From: Stentor roeselii
Taxonomy: Eukaryota > Ciliophora > Heterotrichea > Heterotrichida > Stentoridae
Reading direction: 5' to 3'
NCBI GenBank assembly: GCA_006503475.1
Contig: RSEH01000181.1
Coordinates: 32,839-96,838, forward strand
Length of the DNA: 64,000 nt
Below are positions 1 to 9,599 of this stretch, piece by piece. Both the position numbers and the translations under genes were made by a program. The notes below the pieces were generated by a model. That model saw only the letters and a list, made by a program, of their open reading frames with translations. It was not told where the DNA came from and did not search any database. Within the stretch, counting starts at the first letter, position 1. Every line of letters begins with the position of its first letter.

Positions 1-1319
1 TTTTTCAATTTGCTTCGATAGTAGCCTCCTGGTTGATGGACCTTCATCTCTAATATACTTCTACTGGAATTCACTTTAACTGTTGGACTTCTGTCATTTT
101 CCTCTGTGTTCATCGAGCTTATCGGCGAGTTAAAAACAATGTAAACCTTTTCTTTCTTCTCAAAACCCAAAGCCTTCTTTTTTATCTCTTCAATCTGTTT
201 ACTGTTCAAAGGACTAAAAGAGTACTTCACACTTTCACTCAATCTTCTTATCTTACTCGTCAAATGCTTCCGAATCCGGAAGTTTTCTTCAACGAAATTA
301 TTTTCTTCTTTCGGTGAATTCAGAAAAATCCTGAATTTTTTCACCCTTTCTTCTCGAAACTCGTTTTTGATTTTTCTTTTCACGACTTCTTGACTTTCAG
401 GTTTCTGGTAAAACTTCAGTAAAAAGTTCTGAGCAGATAAAAGTAAAATTTCTCCAAATCCTGAATAACAAACACAAGTATTTTTATAAGGTTGCCTAGA
501 AATGACTTCATCCTCGCCAATCATTTCACCTCTTCCCAGCAAGGCAACTTTGATATTATACCGATTTTCTTTATTATTATCAATAAGCAGAGGTTTATTA
601 AGTTCAAATTCTCCAGATCTAATCAAAAACACAAAATTCGCAGGTGATCCTTGTGTAAAAACAACCTGATTTCTTAAAAACTGTTTATAAGTAAAATAAT
701 AGCTCACCTTTTCCAGTTGTTTTTTGCTCCATTTTCCAAAAAAAGGTGTTTCTTTCAAAAACTGGATTTTTTTTTCTAGAAATTTTGCCTCAGCCTTTCC
801 GATGACTTTCATATAATCATGTTTAGAAAGTACTGCAAAGTGACAGTCAGTGAGACATTTAATTGAAGCGGCACGAGGCTGATTTTTCATCAGAGCCAAT
901 TCGCCGAAAGACATGCCAGTCGACAACTGCGCCACTGGAACCATGTTGATTTGGTCCTCGAAGGGAATGGGGACGATCACACTCACTGTTCCTTGGATGA
1001 TTATGTAAAACTTGTCACCGAGAGAGCCGAATTCGAAGACAAACTAATTAAAAAGTACTCTTTCAGCTCCGACGAACTCGTAGTTCATTGATTTACATGA
1101 ATCGTAATGAATTGATTCTCCAAGGTCTTCTATTTTTTGAATGAAAAATTTGATTTTTCGAGTCAATGCTTGAAGGATTGAGATTTGTTTTGAGTTTCTT
1201 TGGTCTTGAGGAGTTTTTAATAAGAATATCACGTATTTTAAAGTGGCTTGGGATGGGTTCAGGTTTAGTTCTTTTAGGGATTTTGGAGAAAGAAGCACCT
1301 GATCGTTATCTTGAGACAT
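1..1319 (-). CDS. Tandem cyclic-nucleotide-binding-domain protein, 3' end outside window
   Basis: Partial gene running off the left edge; 434 residues are visible. The start ATG at 1319 is preceded by ATAA. Exon 1 (1059-1319, 87 codons) ends at a 15-nt intron (1044-1058), and exon 2 stays open to base 1. Rejoining gives an uninterrupted cyclic-nucleotide-binding domain around residues 85-155. It contains the phosphate-binding-cassette signature FGELAL (about 133-138) followed by PRAA (R144), the residues that contact cAMP or cGMP phosphate in protein kinase A regulatory subunits. A second, more diverged domain follows, with IRSGEFEL and GEMIGEDEV. It lacks the canonical FGE...R pair, so it may not bind nucleotide. 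The rest of the visible C-terminus is Lys/Ser/Glu-rich. It could be a PKA or PKG regulatory-type protein or a channel-like sensor; no kinase or membrane segment is visible. It is divergent from the kleisin gene, with 62 bp between start codons. Confidence 0.85.
1044..1058 (-). other. 15-nt spliceosomal intron in the cNBD gene
   Basis: On the minus strand the intron reads GTACTTTTTAATTAG. It lies in phase 0 after an AGA codon, and its terminal TAG would otherwise end the protein 12 residues before the FEFGSLGDKFY motif. Removing it restores a continuous cNBD. Confidence 0.9.
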
Positions 1320-1381
1320 TTATATCTAGAATAATTTTATTGTTTATTTTGATTTGAAGCCCTCATTTTATATAGATTCTA

Positions 1382-2836
1382 ATGACTACTGCTAACAACC
1401 AAGTTGCTTTTGATACTAACGGAACTTTAGGAAGGGTCTGGCTTGCTGCTCATTGGGATAAGAGGCTGACTAAGAATTCGATTTCTTCTCATGACATTTC
1501 AGAGTCAGTAGCAGTCATAAAAGCTCCAGGCAATGTTTATTCCCTGAGAATTTCAGGTTTTCTCCTTTTGGGTCTCGTCAAGATATACTCAAAAAAAAGT
1601 ATCATCACTCAGGAAGAAGCTGAGCAAGCATTAAGTCTGCTGACACAGACACCAACAGCCACCAATCCAGAAGTTCTGAAAGAAATCGGCTTGACAGAAG
1701 TTCCAGAAAAACTGAAACTGGCTCCTGTGAAAAAACCTGAAATGTTCAATCCTATTGTTAAGGCAGCAAAACCTCCACCAGAAAAGGCCAAACCTGTTGC
1801 AAAAGAAAAAGTCATTCCTGAACCACAGGCTGAGGAAAATGATATCCTTGGGGTGACTACTAGTTTCTTGGATGATGTTGAAATGGCTGAGCAGTGGCTA
1901 AGAAAAGATGAAAAAGAAGTCGACGTCGAACTTCCAGCAAAGCGACCAAGAGAAAAAGTCTGGCAAAACTTCATCAACACAAACTACCTTGACAACGAAG
2001 TGATAATGCCAGACCCTCCATCCCCACGTGCAGAGATTGAGCCAATAATAAATAATATACCAAGTTTAAATGCAAACCCTGATCCAGTTCTTCCTTCGAC
2101 TTCAGGCAACACATCCAGCCAGATAAAAACCGAAGAAATCTCTGAGACGCCTAACAACGACTCCAGACCAAACGAGAACAAGGGAAAGAAGCCTCGATCC
2201 CAACATGCGAAGCAGGTCGTAAAAGACATTCAATTCGACCTAGTGATAAACCCTGAAGCCAACATGGGGCTTGACTGCACTTCAGACATAGTCAAAAACA
2301 CTCGCTTGTTTCAACCTCTTGCTGAACTACTGCCGAATGACATGGAGCAAATCTTTTATATTCCTTTGTTCAAGGACATGGCACCTGAACTTGAAAACTT
2401 TTATATCTCGCATGTTAAGATACAAAGACTCAAAAATGCTTTTCGGGAAGAAGAAGAAAAGGAACCTGTCATTTTGTCGAATCTTTCTAATGGACCTAAT
2501 GATGTTGTCATGGAAAATACTCAAATTGCACCTCAGAACACGGCACCTGCTCAGGATCATGTAGAACCTGCGAAAGTTGAGAAACCGGAAGAAAAGAATG
2601 ATGAAACTTGGAGTTCTAGAACTTTAAAATTACTCAAGTTGCTGAAAGTTAGACTTGCTAGTCAGAAATTTATTTTCTTTGATGAACTTAGCAAAAAACT
2701 TGATCGGCGTGTCATGGCCTGCGGTTTTTACGAAGTTCTCCAGCTATGCCTGAAAGATTTCATCATATTAGAATCGCGAGACAAGCGTATAATGCTAAAG
2801 CCAACCGAAAGACTGATGAGATTAAACATAATGTAG
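1382..2836 (+). CDS. RAD21: Cohesin kleisin subunit, RAD21/REC8 family
   Basis: 484 residues. The N-terminus (about 12-75) matches the Rad21/Rec8 N-terminal domain: GRVWLAAHWDKRLTK, then a run like SGFLLLGLVKIYSKK, the part that clasps the SMC3 neck. The C-terminal 75 residues (from WSSRTLKLLKLL to KDFIILESRDKRI) form the winged-helix domain that binds the SMC1 head. The long middle is Pro/Glu/Asp-rich and low-complexity, as expected for the flexible kleisin linker that separase cuts and regulators bind. The protein would close the cohesin ring and hold sister chromatids together. Whether it is the mitotic (RAD21) or meiotic (REC8) form cannot be decided here. At 484 aa it is somewhat shorter than animal RAD21. 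The stop is TAG, and the next gene starts 13 bp downstream on the same strand. Confidence 0.93.
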   Translation: MTTANNQVAFDTNGTLGRVWLAAHWDKRLTKNSISSHDISESVAVIKAPGNVYSLRISGFLLLGLVKIYSKKSIITQEEAEQALSLLTQTPTATNPEVLKEIGLTEVPEKLKLAPVKKPEMFNPIVKAAKPPPEKAKPVAKEKVIPEPQAEENDILGVTTSFLDDVEMAEQWLRKDEKEVDVELPAKRPREKVWQNFINTNYLDNEVIMPDPPSPRAEIEPIINNIPSLNANPDPVLPSTSGNTSSQIKTEEISETPNNDSRPNENKGKKPRSQHAKQVVKDIQFDLVINPEANMGLDCTSDIVKNTRLFQPLAELLPNDMEQIFYIPLFKDMAPELENFYISHVKIQRLKNAFREEEEKEPVILSNLSNGPNDVVMENTQIAPQNTAPAQDHVEPAKVEKPEEKNDETWSSRTLKLLKLLKVRLASQKFIFFDELSKKLDRRVMACGFYEVLQLCLKDFIILESRDKRIMLKPTERLMRLNIM

Positions 2837-2849
2837 CTTCTTATAAATC

Positions 2850-4073
2850 ATGTCACATCCAAGCAAAACTCGAGACTTCATAAAAACTTTAGAAAAAGAA
2901 GTAAAAAGACTATCTCCAACATTAAACCTATCAATGACTTCCCTAGACCCCTACTCACAGATAATTTACATAGTGCGAGTCGCAATCGACACTTTAATAG
3001 ACGAGCGTAAGTCAATTGAGTCCGAATACTTAAAAGTGAGTCATGAAAGCTGCCCTCATTCCGCCTCAAGTGACCAAGCCGAGCTTCTTCAGGCCAAGTC
3101 AAAGTTGATCGACGCCCAAAATCAACTGAAAAAGTTCGAAAGACTTGTCAGACAAAAAGAAAAAAAAATCGAAGAACGTGAAAAAGAACTTGAATCCATC
3201 ACTTTTAACGTCAAAGGCAAGTCCTTTCCCGATGAGATAATTCAAAAAAACAAGGAAATTGAAACCAGGATCAAAGCCTTGATTGTCAAAGAAGAAGAAG
3301 TCAAAAATAATGCTGATCAACTGGAAAGGGAAAGAAAACATTTTGAAGGTGAAAAACTTGCAGTTTTTCATATGAAAGGACAAATTTCTGCGAATTTGCA
3401 GGAAAGTGAAAAGAACATGGAAAATAGTAGAAGAAATCTTGAAGGAATTGAAAAGGAAAAGGAAAAAATCGCTTTTGAAGCGAAGATTTTGCTGGAAAAG
3501 GAAGAAGCTTTGAGATTGAAACAAGAGTATATTGAAAAAACTATGGGGGATTTGGATAAAAGGAAAAAAGCTTTAGAAGATGAAAAAACTAAATTTCGAA
3601 TTGAAAGGACCAGCTTGGGAAAAGTTATGAAAGAAGAAAAAAGTCTTGACGATGACAGAAAGTTCACTTTTGGGGAGTGTAGAAGTCAGACTTCTAGAAC
3701 CCTGCCTGAAACCCCAGAAAGATTACAAAATAAAGAAATGGACGGGCTTTTTAACCGTCTTCGAGAACAGATGGAAGTTTACAACCAAGAAGTCTCAATC
3801 AGAGAAACCATTCTAAACGAAAAACAAAAAAAAATCAAACAAACCGAAGAAAAAATGAAAAAAAACCTGCAAATTTACCAAGACTACGAAAAAATCATCA
3901 TTCGTGTCAAAAATGAAATAAATGAGTTCCGAGCAGTTATCCTTGAAGAATTCGAAACAATGTTCAAAAGAATGAAGGTGCAATTAGAACTCCTCACAAG
4001 AAAAACTTCAGAAGTCGATAAACTTAATTCGAAAATATCTGACAGCATTTTCCTAAAAAGCCCGAATTTTTAG
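2850..4073 (+). CDS. Coiled-coil protein, hypothetical
   Basis: 407 residues that I do not recognise. After about 60 residues without heptads (LSPTLNLSMTSLDPYSQ), nearly the whole protein is charged coiled coil rich in Lys and Glu, interrupted around residues 270-300 by a Ser/Thr/Pro stretch (SQTSRTLPETPERL). There is no signal peptide or membrane segment. Such proteins in ciliates are often cytoskeletal or basal-body components, but nothing here proves that. The gene follows the kleisin by 13 bp on the same strand with TTATAAATC just before its ATG, and its TAG stop lies 42 bp from the convergent end of the cyclin gene. Confidence 0.8.
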   Translation: MSHPSKTRDFIKTLEKEVKRLSPTLNLSMTSLDPYSQIIYIVRVAIDTLIDERKSIESEYLKVSHESCPHSASSDQAELLQAKSKLIDAQNQLKKFERLVRQKEKKIEEREKELESITFNVKGKSFPDEIIQKNKEIETRIKALIVKEEEVKNNADQLERERKHFEGEKLAVFHMKGQISANLQESEKNMENSRRNLEGIEKEKEKIAFEAKILLEKEEALRLKQEYIEKTMGDLDKRKKALEDEKTKFRIERTSLGKVMKEEKSLDDDRKFTFGECRSQTSRTLPETPERLQNKEMDGLFNRLREQMEVYNQEVSIRETILNEKQKKIKQTEEKMKKNLQIYQDYEKIIIRVKNEINEFRAVILEEFETMFKRMKVQLELLTRKTSEVDKLNSKISDSIFLKSPNF

Positions 4074-4115
4074 CAGGTATAATAATTGAATTTTCTAGAA
4101 ATCTTAAATCTATCC

Positions 4116-5196
4116 TTAATTAATACTCCTGATGAAGAAATTGTGAAACTTATAAAAACAATTCGATTTTGAAATGTTTTTCATGAAAGTTCTCTTCATA
4201 ACTGGTTCATTCTTCCTAGAAGAACTTGTCAATTTAACGGACTTTGCATTTCTGTTTAACTGCAAAGACGGCAGAACGCTTTGAATAGGGATGACTTTTT
4301 GTTGAAATGATCTGACCTGGACTTCACATTTCAAGTCATTATTCAAAAACCCGACACTTCTGGGTAAAAAAGGTTTAAAGTCCTTGAAACGTGAATGATC
4401 AGTCCTTGCATTCGTCTTAAAACTTCTTCTCACTCTTCTTTGAGTTACTTCAAAAGTACCATTCAAGTCTACCTGTGCCTGAAAATCATGAAAATCTTTC
4501 ATTAATATCTGGATAATCTAATTATTTGAAACACTTTCATAAACCTCGAGAAACTCATTCAAAACCTGTGGATTTATCTGTAAATCCACCTGCACCTGCA
4601 AAAAACTCGCAGCAAAGAAAACACAAACCGAAGCAATTTCTTCTGAAGTCCTCCAAAGCGGAATTCTAGAAAAAAAGCAGTCATTGGCAAAGTTAAAAGC
4701 AAGTTTCACCAGATTCTGACTTCCTCCTCCATGAGAAACAATTGAAACAATATCAGTATACGGTAAAGAAACTTGAAGTTGATAGTCTAAAACAGCAAGT
4801 AAGTGAAATTCATGAAAAATCACATCTTTTGCAGTCTTTTGAATCATTTCTTCAGTGATGCTGCTGAGCATTGATACATTTGGAAGTTTAGATCTCTTGA
4901 TTTCCAGGAACCTATTCGCGATTTCTTTAACCCGCACTGATTGTTCCGTCACTTTAGAAGCTAAAAATGTGCAGGCAGTGGCCATGAGCAGACGGTCAAA
5001 GTGTCGAAAAGACACATAAAAAGAAACTTAATAAATTTTTACATTTGCTGAAAAAGTACTGAGCAGTCGAAACACATGACTGCTTCAATAAAAGCATTCG
5101 TGACAGTACTTTTATATGAATATGACCCTCTCGAAGGTAAATCGATTCTGTTAATGCGCTGGTCCCGTCTTTTTGAGACGCGCTGGGAATTTCCAT
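4116..5196 (-). CDS. Cyclin (C/K/L/T-like), three exons
   Basis: Spliced product of 349 residues: exon 1 5043-5196, exon 2 4533-5026, exon 3 4116-4517. Rejoining exons 1 and 2 gives FSFYVSFRHFDRLLMATACTF followed by LASKV, the hallmark helix pair of the cyclin box, as in transcriptional cyclins C, K, L and T. Exon 2 carries the second half-box (FHEFHLLAVLDYQLQVSLPY; IASVCVFFAASFLQV). Without the second intron the protein would stop at residue 215. With it, the frame continues for about 134 more basic residues, rich in Arg, Lys, Ser and Asn. Such a protein would activate a cyclin-dependent kinase; the partner cannot be told. The start ATG at 5196 has TAAATAAATG context. The MFS gene ends 18 bp upstream on the same strand. 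The exon 3 join rests on frame and splice-site fit, so it is less certain than the first join. Confidence 0.82.
4518..4532 (-). other. 15-nt intron 2 of the cyclin gene
   Basis: On the minus strand the intron reads GTTTCAAATAATTAG, in phase 0 after AGT. Its TAG is the only stop between the cyclin box and 134 further open codons. The GTT donor is less typical than GTA, so confidence is moderate. Confidence 0.72.
5027..5042 (-). other. 16-nt intron 1 of the cyclin gene
   Basis: On the minus strand the intron reads GTAAAAATTTATTAAG. It interrupts codon TTT in phase 1. Removing 16 nt corrects the frame so that the cyclin-box helix is continuous across the join. Confidence 0.88.
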
Positions 5197-5214
5197 TTAT
5201 TTAGATACATTTAA

Positions 5215-6450
5215 CTAGACTTTTATTGGGCTTCCTTGATTGTCTTCGAGAAGTGACTGGGAGATCAGTCTCCGTCGCTTTCGCAGTGAAAAGTTCAACA
5301 CAAGCAGAAGTCCTCCAAGTAAAGAGACCAAAGCGCAACTCAAGCTGAAGCCGAGGTAGTCCACCAAGATTCCTGAAATCACAGGACCAATGATTTCACC
5401 GGTGTTCATCCCAATACTATAAAGACTATTCACTTCAATATTCCCTTTTGTAATCGCTCCTGATTTTATCTCTTTTATCATATTCGGCAAAATACAAGAA
5501 AATCCAACAGCGACTCCTATTCCACAGAGCAGCACAGCTGCGATGCTAACCCAAACAACATCTAAAAATGCAGCAAAAGGCCCAGCAAGTGCTAAAGAAC
5601 TTGCACAGAGAACAGTTCCCATAAAGCTAAATCTTTCAAGTTTCACATGATTCGCAAGCCAGGCCATGGAAAAGTTGGTCAAGGTGTAAAGCAAAGTCAT
5701 TCCTGAGAAGACCAGGCCGACTTCAGTCTCGTCGATTCCATGCTGGACAAGGTACAAGCTAAGAACAGGTTCTAAAAAGCAAAGCACGATGTAGCCATAA
5801 ACAAGCATTGAAAAGTCGATACTTAAGTTTCTATTGAACCTCATCATCAAGTCCTCTTCAAATCCTTCGTCTTCGGAGCCGATGGGAGCAGGTCGGACAA
5901 TGCACCAATAAACAGGCATGAAGAGTAGAAAAGGAAGGGAAAGAAGCAGGAACAACCCTGAATACCCGATGGTCTGATAAGTCAGGGTACAGTAAATTGG
6001 AGCTGACATCAGGCCTAGTCCTCCAAAAGCTTCCATCATTGATGTGTAGGTCTCCTTCTTGCTTGAGAAGTCACGTTGAATTATTCGTAGACTTGAGATG
6101 TAAATGCAGGCAAGACCGAATCCTCCAACAGCACGAGCGAAGAGACTAAAGACCAGAAACAGCGAATTGTTCAGGTAGTTCGAAAAAGCTAGGCCGATCA
6201 AAGACACCGCATTTAACAAAAGGCCTAAAGTCGCAACGTTACGGTTACCCATCCAAATGAGCAGCTTACCCATTTGGAGGGAAAAAATGAAACTAAAAAA
6301 AGGAGACGAGGCGAAGACCAGGCCTATCTCCATATGACTGATACCTCGGTCAGATGCCACCAGAGGGAACACTGGAGCGATTATCATCAATGTCATGTTA
6401 GTGAGTAAGATTGAAAGAAGAATGCAAATCAGTTTTGGGTAAGTCGCCAT
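5215..6450 (-). CDS. MFS transporter, SLC18B1/vesicular amine transporter-like
   Basis: 411 residues and about 12 hydrophobic segments, the standard major facilitator layout. The first half resembles SLC18B1 (vesicular polyamine transporter) and the VMAT family: PVFPLVASDRGISHMEIGLVF, then MGKLLIWMGNRNVATLG in the first cytosolic loop, and EAFGGLGLMSAPIYCTL in TM5. The second half keeps a GIDETEVGLVFSG repeat and NTGEIIGPVISGILVDYLGF in TM11. It is likely a proton-coupled antiporter in a vesicle or plasma membrane. The substrate cannot be read from sequence; polyamines or other organic cations are the family precedent. A short acidic stretch (EDEGFEEDLM) sits in the central loop. The stop is TAG and the start is ATG at 6450. 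Confidence 0.85.
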   Translation of the reverse strand: MATYPKLICILLSILLTNMTLMIIAPVFPLVASDRGISHMEIGLVFASSPFFSFIFSLQMGKLLIWMGNRNVATLGLLLNAVSLIGLAFSNYLNNSLFLVFSLFARAVGGFGLACIYISSLRIIQRDFSSKKETYTSMMEAFGGLGLMSAPIYCTLTYQTIGYSGLFLLLSLPFLLFMPVYWCIVRPAPIGSEDEGFEEDLMMRFNRNLSIDFSMLVYGYIVLCFLEPVLSLYLVQHGIDETEVGLVFSGMTLLYTLTNFSMAWLANHVKLERFSFMGTVLCASSLALAGPFAAFLDVVWVSIAAVLLCGIGVAVGFSCILPNMIKEIKSGAITKGNIEVNSLYSIGMNTGEIIGPVISGILVDYLGFSLSCALVSLLGGLLLVLNFSLRKRRRLISQSLLEDNQGSPIKV

Positions 6451-7103
6451 TTTCTTCCATACAGAAAATTATTATAAGAGTAAATAGTTTGATGAAATGG
6501 AACAGAAAATTATTGGACCTTTATTTAATGTTTTGTTGTTTATGAAAATTGTAACCAAAATGATCGTGAGAAAGAAAAAAAATCGAATTTTTTAGTTGTT
6601 TTTTGTGGAGAATGAGATGAGGTTTCGATGATGGAATTCTGGAGTTATGTTTGGGTAAATATGGAAAGTATGGAAGGATTGCATTGGATTTTAAAGATAT
6701 GAATGGGAGGAATTTAGATGTTTTTTGGAGGATGATATGGTTGTTGAGTTAGGATTATTGGAGATATCTTGGGAATTATGTTAAACTTATCAGAACTTCT
6801 AAACTAAGGATCGATAAGAATTGATTCTTAAATTTTGAAGTTCTGTTCGCGATCCAGAAAAAATTTAAATTGATACGTCATTAAAAATCAAAGCAAGTCT
6901 AAAATGATTAAATTCCTCAGTTATAAACCCAAATCTTCAAGGTCCAAACAATTCAAACCACAATCAATTAACCCTCATTCTTCCATCAAAACAACAAATC
7001 CTTAAAAACTTCTAAACCCCAGAAACCCTTTGAAGCCCTTCAACTCTCCCTTCATTCCCAACCCTTCACATCCTCAATCGCCACCACCTGTTCCAACCCT
7101 CTA
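6451..7103. other. Intergenic region, no gene seen; opposite base skews
   Basis: 653 bp between the MFS start and the fumarase stop. No ORF of note on either strand. On the plus strand bases about 6600-6790 are rich in G and T, while about 6940-7103 are rich in C and A. The C-rich part probably belongs to the fumarase transcript's 3' end. The MFS promoter must lie on the left side. Confidence 0.6.
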
Positions 7104-8501
7104 TTATTTACCCTTAAACACAGTAGGAGATAACATCAACTCAACCCTAACAACTTCCTCAAACTTTTCCTCACTAATCATCTTGAGTTCAACGGCGACT
7201 TCCTTTAAAGTTTTTCCATCCTTGAGTGCTTTTTTGGCGATTATAGCAGAATTATCATATCCAATGACAGGATTAAGAGCAGTGACAGTCATCAAGCTTC
7301 TCCTGGTGTATTCCTCGATTTGTTTCAAATTCGGTTCAATTCCAACGACACAGTTGGTCAAAAAGCTTCTGCATCCATCAGCGATGAGAGTGATCGAATG
7401 TAAAACGTTCTTCACGATGACTGGCTTGAAAACGTTTAACTCGAAATGCCCGTTGCTTCCAGCGACTGTCACAGCGACGTGGTTTCCCATCACCTGGCAG
7501 GCAAGCATCGTCACTGCCTCGCATTGAGTCGGGTTCACTTTGCCGGGCATGATTGAGGAACCTGGCTCGTTCTCGGGAAGGAGAAGCTCGTTTAAACCGC
7601 ATCTTGGACCTGAAGCTAACATTCGGATGTCGTTCGCGATTTTCATTAGAGAACAGGCGATTGTGTTTAAAGCTCCGCTTAGGAATGTTAAGTTGTCGTG
7701 GCTTGATAGAGATTCGAATTTGTTTTCACTGGTTTTGAAAGGGAGAGATGTTTCGATTGATACTGATTCGGCGAAACGCTCTGCGAAACCTTCGAAGGTG
7801 TTGAGACCTGTTCCCACTGCAGTTCCTCCTTGCGCTAAGAAAAAAACATTCTCAAGTGCTGCTGAAAGCCGTTCTTCTCCATATTTCAATTGGGATGCAT
7901 AAGCTGAGAACTCTTGACCTAAAGTTAAAGGAGTTGCATCCTGCAAATGTGTCCTGCCAATTTTTATGATTTGGCTAAAACTTGCAGATTTCTCTGAAAA
8001 GCCTTGTCTAAGAGCTTTTAGACTAGGAAGCAAGTTATTTGAGACTTCTAGAGCGACAGCGATGTTCATAGCTGTAGGAAATGAATCATTAGAACTTTGG
8101 CTCTTGTTCACATGGTCGTTCGGGTGTACACTTTTGTCACCCACCTGACCTCCAAGTATTTGAATGGCACGATTAGCAATAACTTCATTGACATTCATAT
8201 TGGTCTGAGTACCTGATCCAGTTTGCCAAACCACAAGAGGAAAGTGTTCACGAAGCACTCCATTCCTAACTTCTTCAGCAGCCCTAATAACAGCCTGTCC
8301 AATCCTCTCATCAAGTCCAAATTCCAAGTTAACCTTCGCAGCACATTTCTTCAAGAGTCCAAAAGCCTGAATCAAAGCATCAGGCATGCGATCCTCGGGA
8401 CAAATCTTAAAATTTTCAAGCGACCTCTGCGTCTGAGCCCCCCAAAGTTTATCAGCAGGGACATTGACAGGTCCAAAAGTATCAAATTCAACCCTTTCCA
8501 T
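7104..8501 (-). CDS. FH: Fumarate hydratase, class II
   Basis: 465 residues from the ATG at 8501. An upstream in-frame extension to 8522 begins with TTG and is ignored. The enzyme hydrates fumarate to L-malate in the TCA cycle. All class II signatures are present: [10 protein letters not shown] (94-103), SSNDSFPT (136-143), [10 protein letters not shown] (182-191), and the superfamily signature [10 protein letters not shown] (314-323) carrying the catalytic Ser loop. Length matches bacterial FumC and mature mitochondrial fumarase. I see no clear mitochondrial presequence, because [12 protein letters not shown] already begins the conserved fold. Either the targeting signal is cryptic, an upstream exon is missed, or the enzyme is cytosolic. 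The gene is divergent from the GST gene, with 80 bp between starts. The stop is TAA. Confidence 0.95.
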   Translation of the reverse strand: MERVEFDTFGPVNVPADKLWGAQTQRSLENFKICPEDRMPDALIQAFGLLKKCAAKVNLEFGLDERIGQAVIRAAEEVRNGVLREHFPLVVWQTGSGTQTNMNVNEVIANRAIQILGGQVGDKSVHPNDHVNKSQSSNDSFPTAMNIAVALEVSNNLLPSLKALRQGFSEKSASFSQIIKIGRTHLQDATPLTLGQEFSAYASQLKYGEERLSAALENVFFLAQGGTAVGTGLNTFEGFAERFAESVSIETSLPFKTSENKFESLSSHDNLTFLSGALNTIACSLMKIANDIRMLASGPRCGLNELLLPENEPGSSIMPGKVNPTQCEAVTMLACQVMGNHVAVTVAGSNGHFELNVFKPVIVKNVLHSITLIADGCRSFLTNCVVGIEPNLKQIEEYTRRSLMTVTALNPVIGYDNSAIIAKKALKDGKTLKEVAVELKMISEEKFEEVVRVELMLSPTVFKGK

Positions 8502-8581
8502 AATAACTCTAAATATCCACAAGATTTTTTCAACTTTTTATCATTTCAAGACTTAAAAAAAAACTTCTAAACTTATAGAAC

Positions 8582-9244
8582 ATGGCAGAAGTCGAACTTT
8601 TTATCGATTTTTTTTCACAGCCTTCTCGAGCAGTGCTTGTTTTGTGTCTTGAAGCTGAAATTCCTGTAAAAATCAAAGAAATTCAGCTTTTAAAAGGAGA
8701 AACTGGAGGACCTGAGTTTAAAAAAATCTCTCCTATGAGAGTGGTTCCAGTGATTAAACATCGCGAGTTCGCCTTGTGGGAAAGTCACGCGATTCTTGCT
8801 TATCTCGCCACTGTCTTCCCGAAAGCTCGGCAGTTCTTCCCTGAAGACCCTGGAGAAAGAGCTAAGGTGAACATTTATTTGCATTGGCATCATTTGAACC
8901 TGAGATATGGTTGTGGTGTTTTTATTTACAAGTCTTTTATTCGTCCTTTGTTCTCAAAATCGCCGTTTCCGAAGGACCAGGAAGAAGAAATGGTCCTCAT
9001 TCAGACAAGAAGTTTGCAGTATTTGGAAAATATTCTTAGTCAACATTCTTGGGTTGCGAAGACTTCAGAAGTGACTATTGCGGATTTTTCTTGCTTTTGT
9101 GAACTGGAACAAATGAAAGTGATCAAGTTTGATTTCAATAAGTACCCGAAAATCAGGGAGTGGCAAGAAAAACTTAGAAAAAGGCCCGGGGTTAGAAAGG
9201 CACATGAAAAATTAAACGGCTTTTTGGAAATACCGAAAATTTAG
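8582..9244 (+). CDS. Glutathione S-transferase, theta-like
   Basis: 220 residues, the normal cytosolic GST length. The N-terminal thioredoxin-like domain begins with FFSQPSRAV; Ser12 sits where theta-class enzymes have their catalytic Ser. SPMRVVPVI carries the cis-Pro, and WESHAILAYLA carries the Glu-Ser pair that binds the gamma-glutamyl group of glutathione. The C-terminal helical domain follows (HWHHLNLRYGCGVF; EVTIADFSCFCELEQ with the N-capping Asp). The product conjugates glutathione to electrophiles or acts on peroxides in the cytosol. ATG at 8582 and TAG stop. It is divergent from fumarase, and its 3' flank leads to the small membrane-protein gene. Confidence 0.92.
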   Translation: MAEVELFIDFFSQPSRAVLVLCLEAEIPVKIKEIQLLKGETGGPEFKKISPMRVVPVIKHREFALWESHAILAYLATVFPKARQFFPEDPGERAKVNIYLHWHHLNLRYGCGVFIYKSFIRPLFSKSPFPKDQEEEMVLIQTRSLQYLENILSQHSWVAKTSEVTIADFSCFCELEQMKVIKFDFNKYPKIREWQEKLRKRPGVRKAHEKLNGFLEIPKI

Positions 9245-9371
9245 ATAATTGAGTTTTAAGAATGAAAATTGTTGAGGTTTTTGAAGGGATTATGAGGAAT
9301 TTTTTAGGGGTTTTAAAGTATTGAAGGAGCTTATAGGGATTTATTTGTATTTTATTCACATCATAATAAAT

Positions 9372-9599
9372 ATGTTCAGAAGACTAATCACTCAACTTCC
9401 ATTACGAAACCCAATCCGCCGGATGAACGAAAAGTTGAATCAAGCCGAAGAGAAATCCTCCGAGAACCTCGAAATAGAACCCCCAGATTCCAACAACCAA
9501 CTTGCCTTCATAACTTCTCCAAAGCTATTTCTAGCCCTAGCGGCATTTGGCGGAGGGTTATTAATACTATCATCCTCAATTCCACGAAAAGGAAACTAG
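9372..9599 (+). CDS. Small single-pass membrane protein, hypothetical
   Basis: 75 residues from the ATG at 9372; a longer reading from 9321 begins with TTG. The N-terminus [18 protein letters not shown] is Arg-rich, lacks acidic residues and could be a mitochondrial targeting helix. A polar Glu-rich middle and a 20-residue hydrophobic segment ([18 protein letters not shown]) follow, ending in PRKGN. Together these suggest a small inner-membrane or organellar protein, but I know no family. Its TAG stop overlaps the TAG stop of the convergent BuGZ gene within one CTAG. Confidence 0.6.
   Translation: MFRRLITQLPLRNPIRRMNEKLNQAEEKSSENLEIEPPDSNNQLAFITSPKLFLALAAFGGGLLILSSSIPRKGN

Noticed and set aside
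1382-4073. Kleisin and following coiled-coil gene as one spliced gene
   Set aside because: No 15-16 nt GT-AG segment spans the TAG at 2836, and both proteins have natural ends.
4116-4502. Separate small minus-strand gene of 128 residues
   Set aside because: A 15-nt GT-AG intron (4518-4532) joins this frame to the cyclin in phase 0, which explains it better than an independent gene 15 bp away.
7030-7527. 165-codon plus-strand ORF
   Set aside because: It overlaps fumarase, whose conserved motifs lie on the minus strand in this interval; the plus reading has no family resemblance.
8502-8522. N-terminal extension of fumarase
   Set aside because: It would start at TTG; the ATG at 8501 gives the family's normal length.
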